Shown: one piece after another, positions 41,374 through 49,756 of the stretch
How the letters are laid out: each line of letters begins with the position of its first letter
Position numbering within the stretch: position 1 is the first letter of the stretch
NCBI GenBank assembly: GCA_963763885.1
Contig: CAVXQD010000003.1
Location: forward strand, 744,001-808,000
Direction of reading: 5' to 3'
Origin: JANNBN01 sp963763885
Lineage (GTDB): Bacteria; Actinomycetota; Acidimicrobiia; Acidimicrobiales; JANYDT01
DNA: 64,000 bases
Notes under the pieces: model-generated
Told to the model about the DNA's origin: nothing
The model's database searches: none
Seen by the model: only the letters and a program-made list of their open reading frames with translations
Position numbers and translations under genes: made by a program

Positions 41374-42296
41374 ACCATCCTGTAACCGGCCCTGCTGCAA
41401 GTGTCCCTGCCAGTGGCGCAACGGGTGGCATCACCGACCTGCAGCCGGATCAGAAGACAGAGGTGCTCATCGAGGCACTTCCGTACATCACTCGTTTCCG
41501 AGACAAGGTTGTGGTCGTCAAATACGGCGGCAATGTGCTCAGTGGTTCAAACGACGCTGCTGCACTCAAGGTGTTCGCCGAAGACATCGTGCTCATGCGC
41601 CAGGTCGGCATGAAACCCGTTGTTGTGCATGGCGGTGGCCCGCAAATCGGCGAACTGCTCACACGGCTCAACATCCAAAGCGAGTTCCGTAACGGCTTAC
41701 GAGTCACAGACCAGGCCACCCTCGACGTGGCGCGTATGGTCCTTGTCGGGCGAGTCAACCGTGACATCGTGAGCGCAATCAACACCCATGGCGCGTTGGC
41801 TGTTGGCGTCTCCGGCGAAGATGCTCGTCTGATCGAGGTCAGGCCGCTCGACCCCGACCTTGGGTTCGTTGGCGAAATAACGCAGATCAACACGTCAGTT
41901 CTTGACCGATTGTTGGCCGAGGACCTCATCCCCGTCATCGCCACCATCGGCTGTGACCGGCAGGGGCAGGCGTACAACATCAACGCAGACACTGCCGCTG
42001 GCGCGTTGGCTGGGGCGTTGAAAGCGGAGAAGTTGGTGTACCTCACCAATATTGAAGGGCTTCGGCGCAACGTTGCTGACCCGGCATCACTGATCTCCAC
42101 CATCACGGTCGAGTCGCTCGAAGCAATGCTGGCCGACGGCTCGCTTGAGGGCGGCATGATCCCCAAGATCGAGTCGTGCGTGCACGCTGTAAAAGCCGGT
42201 GTCGGCAAGGCACACATCCTCGACGGGCGTGCCCCCCACGCGCTCTTGTTGGAGATCTTTACCAACCGGGGCATCGGAACAGAGGTCACCCCATGA
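41370..42296 (+). CDS. argB: acetylglutamate kinase
   Basis: This 308-residue amino acid kinase phosphorylates N-acetylglutamate and is usually the arginine-inhibited step. It shows VVVKYGGNVLSGSNDA (Lys for ATP), VVHGGGPQIGELL, FRNGLRVTDQATLDVARMVL, YNINADTAAGALA and LEGGMIPKIESCVHAV. The N-terminal helix ahead of the fold (about 1-35) is of the kind that allows hexamer formation and arginine inhibition in other species. The start is the ATG inside the argC stop. Confidence 0.97.
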   Translation: MNHPVTGPAASVPASGATGGITDLQPDQKTEVLIEALPYITRFRDKVVVVKYGGNVLSGSNDAAALKVFAEDIVLMRQVGMKPVVVHGGGPQIGELLTRLNIQSEFRNGLRVTDQATLDVARMVLVGRVNRDIVSAINTHGALAVGVSGEDARLIEVRPLDPDLGFVGEITQINTSVLDRLLAEDLIPVIATIGCDRQGQAYNINADTAAGALAGALKAEKLVYLTNIEGLRRNVADPASLISTITVESLEAMLADGSLEGGMIPKIESCVHAVKAGVGKAHILDGRAPHALLLEIFTNRGIGTEVTP

Positions 42297-43555
42297 ACGT
42301 TTCAGTAACGCCAGCTCAGGCCGCGCATCTTCACGCAGTCGCAGGTATTGGTAAACCCGAGCACTGTCCAATGATGCCGGTGTTCGGAGCACCTTCCATC
42401 ACGTTTGTGCGTGGTGCCGGAACCGAACTATGGGACAGCGACGGTATGCGATACCTTGACTTCCTGTGTGGGCTCGCCGTCACCAGCCTCGGCCATGCCA
42501 ACGAGGAAATCGCTGACGCCGTATCGCTTCAGGCACGCACGCTTGTCCACGTCTCCAACCTCTTCGCAACTGAAGTTGGGCCGAAGGTTGCAATGCAGCT
42601 CGACGCGTTGCTGGGCGGCGGTGGACAAATCTTCTTTGCAAACTCTGGGGCCGAGGCCAACGAGTGCGCTGCAAAGCTCGCTCGCAAGTGGGGCGGACAC
42701 GGCAAGTTTGGCGTCATCAGCGCGTTTGGCTCCTTCCACGGACGGACGCTTGCTACGTTGCACATGACCGGGCAGCCAGCAAAACATGAAGCCTTCCAGC
42801 CCTTGCCAGACGGCTTTCGTCACGCAGTTTGGGGCGACGCAGCCGATGTCGAGAGGATGATCGATCCGTCCGTCGCTGCGGTGATGATTGAACCCGTGCA
42901 AGGCGAGGGTGGGGTCATCCCCGCTCCGCCGGGGTACTTGCGTGACCTGCGGAAATTGTGCGACGAGCGCGGCCTGTTGCTCATGGTCGATGAAATCCAA
43001 ACCGGGCTCGGCCGAACCGGAACCTGGTGGGGTTGGCAACATCATCTGCGCGCAGATGAACGACCCGACGTCGTGACCATCGCAAAGGGCCTCGGCAACG
43101 GAATGCCAATCGGCGCGTGCTGGGCCAAGCGCGAAGTGTCTGCGGCGTTCAAGCCAGGCGATCATGGGTCCACGTACTCCGGTCAACCGCTCGCAGCCAG
43201 CGCTGCGCTCAAGGTGCTGGAGATCATGCAGCGTGATTCCATTCCGCAACTCGCCGCTCAGCGCGGTGAGCTGCTCACCAGTAAACTTTCTGCACTTCCG
43301 GGGGTGTCTGCCGTTCGCGGCGACGGCCTCCTGATCGCAGCAGAGCTGGCCGACGGCAATGCCAAGGAAGTTCATGCAGCAGCGTTGGGCCGCGGTCTGG
43401 TCACCAACGCAGTTACTGCAACGGCCCTGCGTATCGCTCCGCCGTTAAACGTCAGCATCGAACACATCGACGAAGCCGTTGCCATCCTTGGCGCCGCCAT
43501 CGCAGAGGTTGCGCAATCGACCCAGGCATCTCAGGGCGCAGGAGCAACAGCATGA
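42293..43555 (+). CDS. argD: acetylornithine aminotransferase
   Basis: This 420-residue class III PLP aminotransferase makes N-acetylornithine from the semialdehyde and glutamate. It shows DSDGMRYLDFLCGLAVTSLG, QIFFANSGAEANECAAKLAR, SAFGSFHGRTLATLHMTGQP, MIEPVQGEGGVIPAPPG, LLMVDEIQTGLGRTG and the PLP Lys in TIAKGLGNGMPIGA. The start is the ATG overlapping the argB stop. Length and order are normal for the family. Confidence 0.97.
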   Translation: MNVSVTPAQAAHLHAVAGIGKPEHCPMMPVFGAPSITFVRGAGTELWDSDGMRYLDFLCGLAVTSLGHANEEIADAVSLQARTLVHVSNLFATEVGPKVAMQLDALLGGGGQIFFANSGAEANECAAKLARKWGGHGKFGVISAFGSFHGRTLATLHMTGQPAKHEAFQPLPDGFRHAVWGDAADVERMIDPSVAAVMIEPVQGEGGVIPAPPGYLRDLRKLCDERGLLLMVDEIQTGLGRTGTWWGWQHHLRADERPDVVTIAKGLGNGMPIGACWAKREVSAAFKPGDHGSTYSGQPLAASAALKVLEIMQRDSIPQLAAQRGELLTSKLSALPGVSAVRGDGLLIAAELADGNAKEVHAAALGRGLVTNAVTATALRIAPPLNVSIEHIDEAVAILGAAIAEVAQSTQASQGAGATA

Positions 43556-44448
43556 AGTCCAGGAACTTTCTCGAAATCAACGATCTCAACGTCGCGGAAC
43601 TCACTCGCGTCCTGGACCTCTCGGAACTTCCGGCTGGTCCAGTGCTTGCGGGTCTGGGTGTGGCGTTGGTGTTTGAAAAGCCAAGCCTGCGTACCCGCAA
43701 CTCTTCAGAGATGGCGGTTGTGCAGCTTGGCGGGCACCCGGCCTACATCACCAACGCCGAGGCTGGCCTCGACACGCGTGAATCGTCTCCAGACGTGGTC
43801 CGCACCCTCCAGGGCTACTACGCAATCATTGCTGCGCGTGTGTTTGGTCACGACAAGTTGGAACGAATGGCAGAGGTCGCAACAGTTCCGATCGTCAATC
43901 TGCTTTCGGACAAAGGCCACCCGGTTCAAGCCCTTGCTGATCTGCTCACCATTCGTCAAGAGTTCGGCTCGGTAGCGGGCCGCAAGGTCAGCTGGCTCGG
44001 CGATTTCACCAACGTTGCCCGGTCGCTGGCCATCGGCGTGATGATGCTGGGCGGACACGTGTCTGTTGCCTGCCCAAAGGGTTACGGACCATCGGAAAAA
44101 GACCTCCGACTGTTCGGTTCCCTTGCGACGCATGGCGGCACATTCGAAGTAGCTGCTGGGCCGGTACAGGCAGTTGACGGATCACACGTCGTGAGCACTG
44201 ACGCCTGGTACTCGATGGGGCAAGAGGACGAGGCTGAGTTGCGTCGACCCATCATGATTCCGTATCGAGTTGACGATGCATTGATGATGCACGCCGCCGC
44301 AGACTCCATCTTCCTCCATTGCCTTCCCGCGCATCGAGGCGATGAGGCCACATCCGAGGTTCTCGATGGTGCTCGGAGCCGCATCTGGCCTCAGGCCCAT
44401 AACCGTATGCACACCATGAAAGGGCTGTTCACATGGCTGTCCGAGTAA
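43552..44448 (+). CDS. argF: ornithine carbamoyltransferase with a changed STRTR motif
   Basis: This 298-residue enzyme makes citrulline from ornithine and carbamoyl phosphate. The carbamoyl-phosphate motif, usually STRTR, is S45-L-R-T-R49 (FEKPSLRTRNSSEMA). The remaining sites are present: LSDKGHPVQALADLLT, WLGDFTNVARSL (Asn for ornithine), STDAWYSMGQED (Asp and SMG loop) and HCLPAHRG. SLRTR or SMRTR occurs in acylornithine carbamoyltransferases as I recall them, but the ornithine SMG loop argues for a normal OTCase. It overlaps argD (ATGA), and argR begins inside its end. Confidence 0.92.
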   Translation: MKSRNFLEINDLNVAELTRVLDLSELPAGPVLAGLGVALVFEKPSLRTRNSSEMAVVQLGGHPAYITNAEAGLDTRESSPDVVRTLQGYYAIIAARVFGHDKLERMAEVATVPIVNLLSDKGHPVQALADLLTIRQEFGSVAGRKVSWLGDFTNVARSLAIGVMMLGGHVSVACPKGYGPSEKDLRLFGSLATHGGTFEVAAGPVQAVDGSHVVSTDAWYSMGQEDEAELRRPIMIPYRVDDALMMHAAADSIFLHCLPAHRGDEATSEVLDGARSRIWPQAHNRMHTMKGLFTWLSE

Positions 44449-45026
44449 AGCGCACAGGTGGCAACACCGAGGCAGTGATGGCCGAGCGGAAAACTCCGGC
44501 TTCACTTCGAGTCGCCCCTGCGCCTTCAGCAGACGAACAAACCCGATCCGAAGACGCCGGAAGGTTGGCAAAACCGCAACGACAGCACCGCATCGCGCGG
44601 TTGCTAGAACAACATGCCGTTGGCAGCCAGGGTCAGTTGGTCGAGATGCTCGCCGCCGATGGGGTCGTTGCGACCCAAGCAACGGTGAGCCGCGACTTGG
44701 AAGATATGGGTGCAGTCAAAGTGCGCGTGCCCGGTGGCGAGCTTGTGTACGCAATTCCCGAGCTGCCAACGGAACAATTTGCACCAGAAGACCACCTCCG
44801 TCGAGTGTTTTCAGACTGGGTGGTCGATGCCGCCAGCTCCCTGAATCTGGTTGTTTTGCGCACCCCGCCAGGGAGCGCACATGTTGTGGCCAGCGCATTG
44901 GACCGCGCTGGCTTGGAAGATGTTGTCGGCACGGTGGCCGGCGACGACACGATCTTTGTGGTCGCGTCGGAACGAGTCGGCGGCGCTGCCCTTGCTGACC
45001 GGCTCCGCAGCCTCGCCGGGTTGTGA
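44433..45026 (+). CDS. argR: arginine repressor
   Basis: This 197-residue regulator senses arginine and represses the arg genes. After a disordered N-terminus (about 1-45) comes a winged helix (QRQHRIARLLEQHAVGSQGQ, ATQATVSRDLEDMGAVKVR) and a C-terminal hexamerisation and arginine-binding domain with VVLRTPPGSAHVVASALD and GTVAGDDTIFVVA (the Asp pair binds arginine). The ATG at 44433 overlaps argF by 16 bases; an ATG at 44478 is also possible. Its likely operator is the palindrome ahead of argC, so it would regulate its own operon. Confidence 0.95.
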   Translation: MAVRVKRTGGNTEAVMAERKTPASLRVAPAPSADEQTRSEDAGRLAKPQRQHRIARLLEQHAVGSQGQLVEMLAADGVVATQATVSRDLEDMGAVKVRVPGGELVYAIPELPTEQFAPEDHLRRVFSDWVVDAASSLNLVVLRTPPGSAHVVASALDRAGLEDVVGTVAGDDTIFVVASERVGGAALADRLRSLAGL

Positions 45027-45087
45027 CCGTGCAGCGCTTTACTTCTTCTGCAAATCAATCACCGGATTGTCTGCCCGCGCCTGCCGA

Positions 45088-45093
45088 TAGGTT
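45088..45093 (+). promoter_or_regulatory. -10-like hexamer 6 bases before argH
   Basis: TAGGTT, 6 bases, GTG at 45100. It suggests argH has its own promoter 60 bases after argR, in addition to read-through. Confidence 0.45.
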
Positions 45094-45099
45094 GGCAGC

Positions 45100-46611
45100 G
45101 TGAGTCCCGGTAGCGCACCCAGTTCCGCAGGTTCAAACAGCCAGGGAAACCTGGGAAACCACGAAAAGCAGCAGAAATCTTCCAAGTCGTCCATGCCCGC
45201 CAAGGTCGGCTCGGGAATCGCAGACGGTGGGGCGCTGTGGCACGGCAGGTTCTCCGCTCCACCCGCGCAAGAACTGATGGAGTTCACCGAGAGTCTTTCG
45301 TTCGATCGGGCCCTTGCACTCGAAGACATCCGCGGGTCGCGTGTGCACGCTGCGGGCCTGGGGCGGGTGGGTTTGCTCTCGGATGAGGATGTGGAAGCCA
45401 TTCACGAAGCGCTCGACGTCGTGCAGTCAGAAATGCTGGCGGGGACGTTTGTCTTCCACGGCTCAGACGAAGACATCCACACTGCGGTTGAACGACGCGT
45501 GACTCAGTTGGCTGGGGATGCCGGAGCCCGCCTGCACACGGGTCGCAGTCGCAACGATCAGGTCGCCACCGATGTGCGGCTCTTCACCAAACGCCATCTC
45601 ATGGAGCTCACGCACAGGGTTCACCAATTGCGCGAAACCCTGTTGAAAAGGGCAACCGATGCCGGGCAGGTGTATCTGCCTGGCTACACCCACCTCCAGC
45701 GGGCACAACCGGTGTTGTTAGCGCATCACCTCATGGCGCACGGCTGGGCCTTAGGCAGGGATGAGCAGCGCCTTTTGGATTGCCTCCGTCGAATGGATGT
45801 CTCGCCGCTCGGAGCAGGAGCGCTCGCCGGCACATCGCTGCCCATCGATCCTGACTGGGTGGCCGTCGAGCTTGGCTTTTCCCGCCGTTTCGAAAATTCT
45901 CTCGATGCAGTGGGGGACAGGGACTACGTCGCCGAAGCAATGTTCATCATCTCGCTCCTCGGTGTACACCTCTCCCGGATGGGCGAGGAAATCGTGCTGT
46001 GGGCAACGGAGGAGTTTGGTTTCGTCAAGTTGCCGGATGCCTATTCCACCGGCTCGTCGATGATGCCGCAAAAGAAGAACCCAGACATCGCCGAGCTGTC
46101 ACGTGGCAAGGCCGGCCGCCTTATCGGCAACCTGACCGGATTCCTCGCCACGCTCAAATCCCTGCCGCTTGCGTACAACCGCGACCTGCAGGAGGACAAA
46201 GAGCCGCTCTTCGATTCAATTACGCAGATCCGCCGGGCGCTTACCGCGATGACCGGCATGTATGCCAACTTGCAGTTCGAAGCTCAACGCATGCAGGCAG
46301 CTGCAGATCAGCCTTTTGTGGCAGCAACCGATCTGGCGGAGTACCTGGTCACCAAGGGCATGCCGTTCCGCGAAGCGCACGCTGTGGTTGGCGAATTGGT
46401 CCGGTCTGCACTTGACCGTCGCCTGGACTTTGCCGAGCTTGTCGAAAATCACCCGGCCCTTGGCCCAAACGCAGTCAAGTTGCTGGGCGAAGGCGTCGCG
46501 GTGTCGCGCCGTACCTCTCCTGGTGGGGGCGGCCCCGGCCCGGTAGCGGACCAAATGGTCGCCTATGCCGAGCAGCTCGAAACCGACCGAAAAAGGCTTC
46601 CTGCGTTCTGA
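45100..46611 (+). CDS. argH: argininosuccinate lyase
   Basis: This 503-residue enzyme of the fumarase/aspartase superfamily splits argininosuccinate into arginine and fumarate. It shows the family segments HTGRSRNDQVATDVRLFTKR, GYTHLQRAQPVLLAHHLMAH, the catalytic Ser loop signature GSSMMPQKKNPDIAELSRGK and LPLAYNRDLQEDKEPLFD. The first 35 residues are Ser/Gln/Asn/Lys-rich low complexity (GSNSQGNLGNHEKQQKSSKS) and precede the usual LWHGRF start. GTG is the assigned start; in-frame starts inside the low-complexity stretch are possible. argG is not adjacent. Confidence 0.96.
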   Translation: MSPGSAPSSAGSNSQGNLGNHEKQQKSSKSSMPAKVGSGIADGGALWHGRFSAPPAQELMEFTESLSFDRALALEDIRGSRVHAAGLGRVGLLSDEDVEAIHEALDVVQSEMLAGTFVFHGSDEDIHTAVERRVTQLAGDAGARLHTGRSRNDQVATDVRLFTKRHLMELTHRVHQLRETLLKRATDAGQVYLPGYTHLQRAQPVLLAHHLMAHGWALGRDEQRLLDCLRRMDVSPLGAGALAGTSLPIDPDWVAVELGFSRRFENSLDAVGDRDYVAEAMFIISLLGVHLSRMGEEIVLWATEEFGFVKLPDAYSTGSSMMPQKKNPDIAELSRGKAGRLIGNLTGFLATLKSLPLAYNRDLQEDKEPLFDSITQIRRALTAMTGMYANLQFEAQRMQAAADQPFVAATDLAEYLVTKGMPFREAHAVVGELVRSALDRRLDFAELVENHPALGPNAVKLLGEGVAVSRRTSPGGGGPGPVADQMVAYAEQLETDRKRLPAF

Positions 46612-46616
46612 AATGT

Positions 46617-46640
46617 CGACGGGTGGGCGTCCACCCGTCG
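46617..46640 (+). terminator. intrinsic terminator after argH
   Basis: A perfect 10-bp stem (cgacgggtgg / ccacccgtcg) with a 4-base loop 6 bases after the argH stop, followed by a mildly T-rich stretch. Confidence 0.8.
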
Positions 46641-46908
46641 CGTTCAATTTGTCGTTGCGTCAGTGGACGCGCCTGACCGAGCGTGGTGAAATCAGTCAGC
46701 GTCCCGTCCTTGTGGGACTCAATCCACTCTGTGCACCGATCATCTGCGCGCGGGTAGTCAGTGCACGTTCAAACTCGTTGCGTTCGCTTGGTCTTGAGCT
46801 TCCATCCTCGGCTGTGTCGACCGATGCCGTGGCAAGACGTGCCGGGTGACTGTCCGGATTGTGAACCGTCGACACTCATCAAGTCAGCGACGGAACCGGT
46901 GAAAGCGG
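46641..46908. other. gene-free spacer after argH
   Basis: About 270 bases with no convincing gene. Short open frames lack protein-like composition. Apart from the -10-like hexamer at its right end I see nothing in it. Confidence 0.5.
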
Positions 46909-46914
46909 TAGGGT
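46909..46914 (+). promoter_or_regulatory. -10-like hexamer 7 bases before the surface-protein gene
   Basis: TAGGGT, 7 bases, ATG at 46922. No ribosome site is visible. Confidence 0.4.
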
Positions 46915-46921
46915 TTCGCCT

Positions 46922-48043
46922 ATGAGCCAGGAACTTCCTCAATCCGGCAAGACCCTTCGCGGGTATCGCCGGTGGTCCTTGCTGGTTGCGGTCGGCGTCA
47001 CTGGGGTGGCACTGTTGCCGCTGACCGGTCCGCAGGCGCAGTCAGCAACGGCCAAGACCACCACCAAGAAGAAGACGGCAACCACCGTCAAGAAGACCGC
47101 AACAACGGTCAAGAAAACAGCCACAACGGTCAAGAAGTCGACCAGCACCGTTGTGCCAGAGGTGACCGAGCCTGCGGTGACAAGCGCACCCTCAACGGTT
47201 GCGGCTTCCACCAAGCCGCCTACGTCGCCCCCTGTCGGGCCGGGCGGTTTGGTTACCTGGTTCATCCCCGGCACCGGCAAGGTCCTCGATCTGGGTTCTG
47301 GCGACGTCGCCAAGCTTGCTGGCGGCGCACGCGTCGCCATCGATGTGAGAGGCCAACAAGGCCTCGCAGCTGCTGGTGCCGGCTCGGTCGTGCTCGACAT
47401 CACGGCTCAGACCCCAACGCAAAACGGGCGTGTCACGCTGACTCCGCTCGCTGCCTCGTATGCCCAGCCGGTTGTTTCTGCCCAAGCCCAGTTCGTGGCG
47501 GGCGCAACAACAATCAACCGTATCGCCGTCCCAATTGGCGAAGAGGCACAGATCCGCGTCGAGACAACTCCCGGTCCGCAGAACCTCACTATCTCCGTGG
47601 TCGGCTGGGTCGTCACCAGCAAGCCTGGTGTCGTCGAGGCCCGGGGCTATGCGTTGCAGCCATGCCGAGTTGTTGACAGTTCCACGGGCACCGGACTCAC
47701 CGGGCTGCTCACCCCGCAGCGCCCGTTCGACATCCCAGCCGCTGGCGTCGGCAAGATTCCCGCCGCATCAGCCGCGGCACCGCCCGCCATGGTGCTCGTT
47801 GCGGTCGGGCTGAAAGATGCCACTGCACCCACTGGTCTCAACGTGTTGCCTACCGGTCAACAGACTCCGGCGCTGTCGCTCACGGCCGTCGCAGGCAACA
47901 ATCCGTCAGGCGTGTTTGCCATTCCTGTAGGAGCCGACCCCCGGGTGGCGTTCTACGTCACGTCTGGCTCGGCCAACCTCACCGTGGACCTGCTTGGGTA
48001 CACCGACAAGGACGGCAACGGGTTCTCAGCGGGTCCCTGCTGA
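46922..48043 (+). CDS. secreted surface protein with a Lys/Thr repeat and beta-rich modules
   Basis: This 373-residue protein has a signal peptide or anchor (about 1-42, YRRWSLLVAVGVTGVALLPL), a basic heptapeptide repeat (KKTATTV, three units, about 50-72), a Thr/Ser/Pro linker and two beta-rich modules (about 108-232 and 240-362). The modules resemble repeats of actinobacterial surface proteins that contain R-V-D-S/T-R-x-G-T-G-L and end in a hydrophobic D-x-x-G-Y strand (QPCRVVDSSTGTGLTGLL, NLTVDLLGYTD). These are known only as parts of cell-surface proteins. The Lys-rich repeat could bind teichoic acids, nucleic acid or the cell wall. No LPXTG anchor is present. Confidence 0.75.
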   Translation: MSQELPQSGKTLRGYRRWSLLVAVGVTGVALLPLTGPQAQSATAKTTTKKKTATTVKKTATTVKKTATTVKKSTSTVVPEVTEPAVTSAPSTVAASTKPPTSPPVGPGGLVTWFIPGTGKVLDLGSGDVAKLAGGARVAIDVRGQQGLAAAGAGSVVLDITAQTPTQNGRVTLTPLAASYAQPVVSAQAQFVAGATTINRIAVPIGEEAQIRVETTPGPQNLTISVVGWVVTSKPGVVEARGYALQPCRVVDSSTGTGLTGLLTPQRPFDIPAAGVGKIPAASAAAPPAMVLVAVGLKDATAPTGLNVLPTGQQTPALSLTAVAGNNPSGVFAIPVGADPRVAFYVTSGSANLTVDLLGYTDKDGNGFSAGPC

Positions 48044-48100
48044 GTTTCGAGCCTTTTCCCGGCCCGCACGGCCGTAGATCTCCACAAGCGACACTGAATC

Positions 48101-48132
48101 AAAACGAGCGGGCCTTGCGGCCCGCTCGTTTT
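48101..48132. terminator. bidirectional terminator between the surface-protein gene and tyrS
   Basis: A perfect 14-bp stem (aaaacgagcgggcc / ggcccgctcgtttt) with a 4-base loop. The A and T ends serve as T-runs on either strand, so it terminates both convergent genes. Confidence 0.93.
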
Positions 48133-48161
48133 GCATTTTGTTACCAACCCACCTGCGCGAG

Positions 48162-49442
48162 TCAGGCCCAACGGGCTGCGTGCCACTGCTTGCGACCTCG
48201 GCGCACAAGCAGCGTGTCGCCGAACAGCAAATCGCTCTCCCCGAAGGTCGAGTCCAGGCCGATCTTCTCGCCGTTCACCAACACCGACCCTGCACTGAGG
48301 AACTCCCGTGCCTGGCGGTTGCTGGTCGCCAAACCCGTCGTGACCAGCAGCTGGACCGCATCGATGGGCTGCGCCTGAAGATCGCCAATGCGCCAACTGC
48401 TGGATGGCACGTCGGCAAAGACTTCTGCCACCGACTGTTGGTCAAGGCTACGCACGTCACCGCTGAACAGCGCCTTTCCAGCCGCCTCGGCGCGGGCAGC
48501 AGCTTCGGCCCCGTGCAGCCATGTAGTCACCTCGTTAGCCAGCGTTCGTTGCGCCAACCGACCCGCTGGATCAGCCGCAACCGCGGCCTCCAACACGGCA
48601 ATCTGGTTACGGCCAAGGAGGGTGAATCGCTTGAGGTAGCCAACCACGTCGGCATCGTTCACGTTCAGCCAGAACTGGTGGAACGCGTACGGGCTGGTGC
48701 GGTCCGCAGTCAGCCAGACAGCCCCGGTTTCTGACTTGCCGAACTTGCTTCCGTCAGCCTTGGTGATGAGCGTGCCGGTGAGGGCGTACGCAGACCCACC
48801 GTGGAGACGACGGATGAGCTCGACCCCGCTCACGATGTTGCCCCACTGGTCCGATCCGCCCATTTGCAGCGTGACGCCCCGTGTGTGGAACAAGTGCGCA
48901 AAGTCGTAGGCCTGCAGAAGCATGTAGCTGAACTCGGTGTAGCTGATGCCGTCGCCCTCAAGCCGGTTCCGCACCGTGTCGCGCTTGATCATTTCGTTCA
49001 CGCTGAAGTGTTTGCCGATGTCACGCAGCACTTCGATCCAGCTCAGCTCCGTCAGCCAGTCAGCGTTGTTGACCACCACCGCACCCGGCACCAAGGCGTC
49101 GTAGATACGCATCTGCGACTGCACATTGGCCCTGACCTGCTCCAGGGAAAGCAGGGGTCGCTCGGCTGACTTTCCGCCCGGATCCCCGATCAAACCGGTG
49201 CCCCCGCCCGCAATGACCACCGCCTTGTGACCCGCTCGGATGAAACGGGCGAGAAGCGTCAGCGTTGCAAGGTTGCCGATAGTGAGGCTGTCCGCTGTGG
49301 GATCAAGCCCGATGTAGGCAGTTCGAACTCCTGACTGCAGATGCTCGTTCAGTCCCTGCAAGTCAGAACACTGATGGAGGATGCCGCGCCACTGCAGCTC
49401 GTCGATGAACTCGTGGAGAGGAGTACTGGGCTGACCAGTCAT
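48162..49442 (-). CDS. tyrS: tyrosyl-tRNA synthetase with TIGN instead of HIGH
   Basis: This 426-residue class I enzyme charges tRNA-Tyr. It shows TAYIGLDPTADSLTIGNLAT at the ATP site, where the usual HIGH-type motif is T54-I-G-N57; then GGGTGLIGDPGGKS, MGGSDQWGNIVSG, the KMSKS-equivalent KFGKS and a C-terminal S4 domain (QAREFLSAGSVLVNGEKIG). The start is set at the ATG before TGQPSTPLHEFIDELQWRG; in-frame starts at 49505 and further upstream exist but add non-family residues. The rest of the active site is normal, so it is likely functional. It is convergent with the surface-protein gene. Confidence 0.95.
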   Translation of the reverse strand: MTGQPSTPLHEFIDELQWRGILHQCSDLQGLNEHLQSGVRTAYIGLDPTADSLTIGNLATLTLLARFIRAGHKAVVIAGGGTGLIGDPGGKSAERPLLSLEQVRANVQSQMRIYDALVPGAVVVNNADWLTELSWIEVLRDIGKHFSVNEMIKRDTVRNRLEGDGISYTEFSYMLLQAYDFAHLFHTRGVTLQMGGSDQWGNIVSGVELIRRLHGGSAYALTGTLITKADGSKFGKSETGAVWLTADRTSPYAFHQFWLNVNDADVVGYLKRFTLLGRNQIAVLEAAVAADPAGRLAQRTLANEVTTWLHGAEAAARAEAAGKALFSGDVRSLDQQSVAEVFADVPSSSWRIGDLQAQPIDAVQLLVTTGLATSNRQAREFLSAGSVLVNGEKIGLDSTFGESDLLFGDTLLVRRGRKQWHAARWA

Positions 49443-49710
49443 TGGGGAAGCATCTACTGCTGTAGCTGCTGCGGATTGGGTTTCGTCTGCGGACACGACA
49501 AACATCGTAGGGACCGGGCGCGTCCGAGCGACGATGGAATACGCAACGCACCGTGAGCTAGCCCTCAAGCTTTCGATCCGAGATGCCGAATGATCGAAAC
49601 ATAAGCGAGCAGATCTTCGTCCCATCCAGTTAGACCGAGACAGAATCCGCAGCTACAGAACAGGCCTGCAAATGGGGCCTTCAAGAGCCGAGATGACAAG
49701 GTGCAAGACC
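49443..49710. other. gene-free region upstream of tyrS and the rRNA operon
   Basis: About 270 bases between the tyrS start and the rRNA promoter. It probably holds the tyrS promoter on the minus strand. I see no T-box, no gene and no repeat. Confidence 0.45.
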
Positions 49711-49728
49711 ACGTGACGAGCGTCACGT
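49711..49728. promoter_or_regulatory. CRP-like palindrome overlapping the rRNA -35 box
   Basis: 8-bp perfect arms (acgtgacg / cgtcacgt) with a 2-base centre. It contains GTGA-N6-TCAC, the core of CRP/FNR-family sites, and its last base is the first base of the TTGACG -35 box. Confidence 0.55.
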
Positions 49729-49756
49729 TGACGTTTGCGCGTCAATCCCGTAATGT
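49728..49756 (+). promoter_or_regulatory. rRNA operon promoter
   Basis: TTGACG (49728-49733), 17 bases, TAATGT (49751-49756): near-consensus housekeeping-sigma boxes at ideal spacing, 335 bases before the 16S gene. Confidence 0.8.

Noticed and set aside
46565..46849. 94-codon open frame after argH
   Set aside because: It overlaps the argH end and its terminator stem, has no ribosome site and no recognisable sequence.
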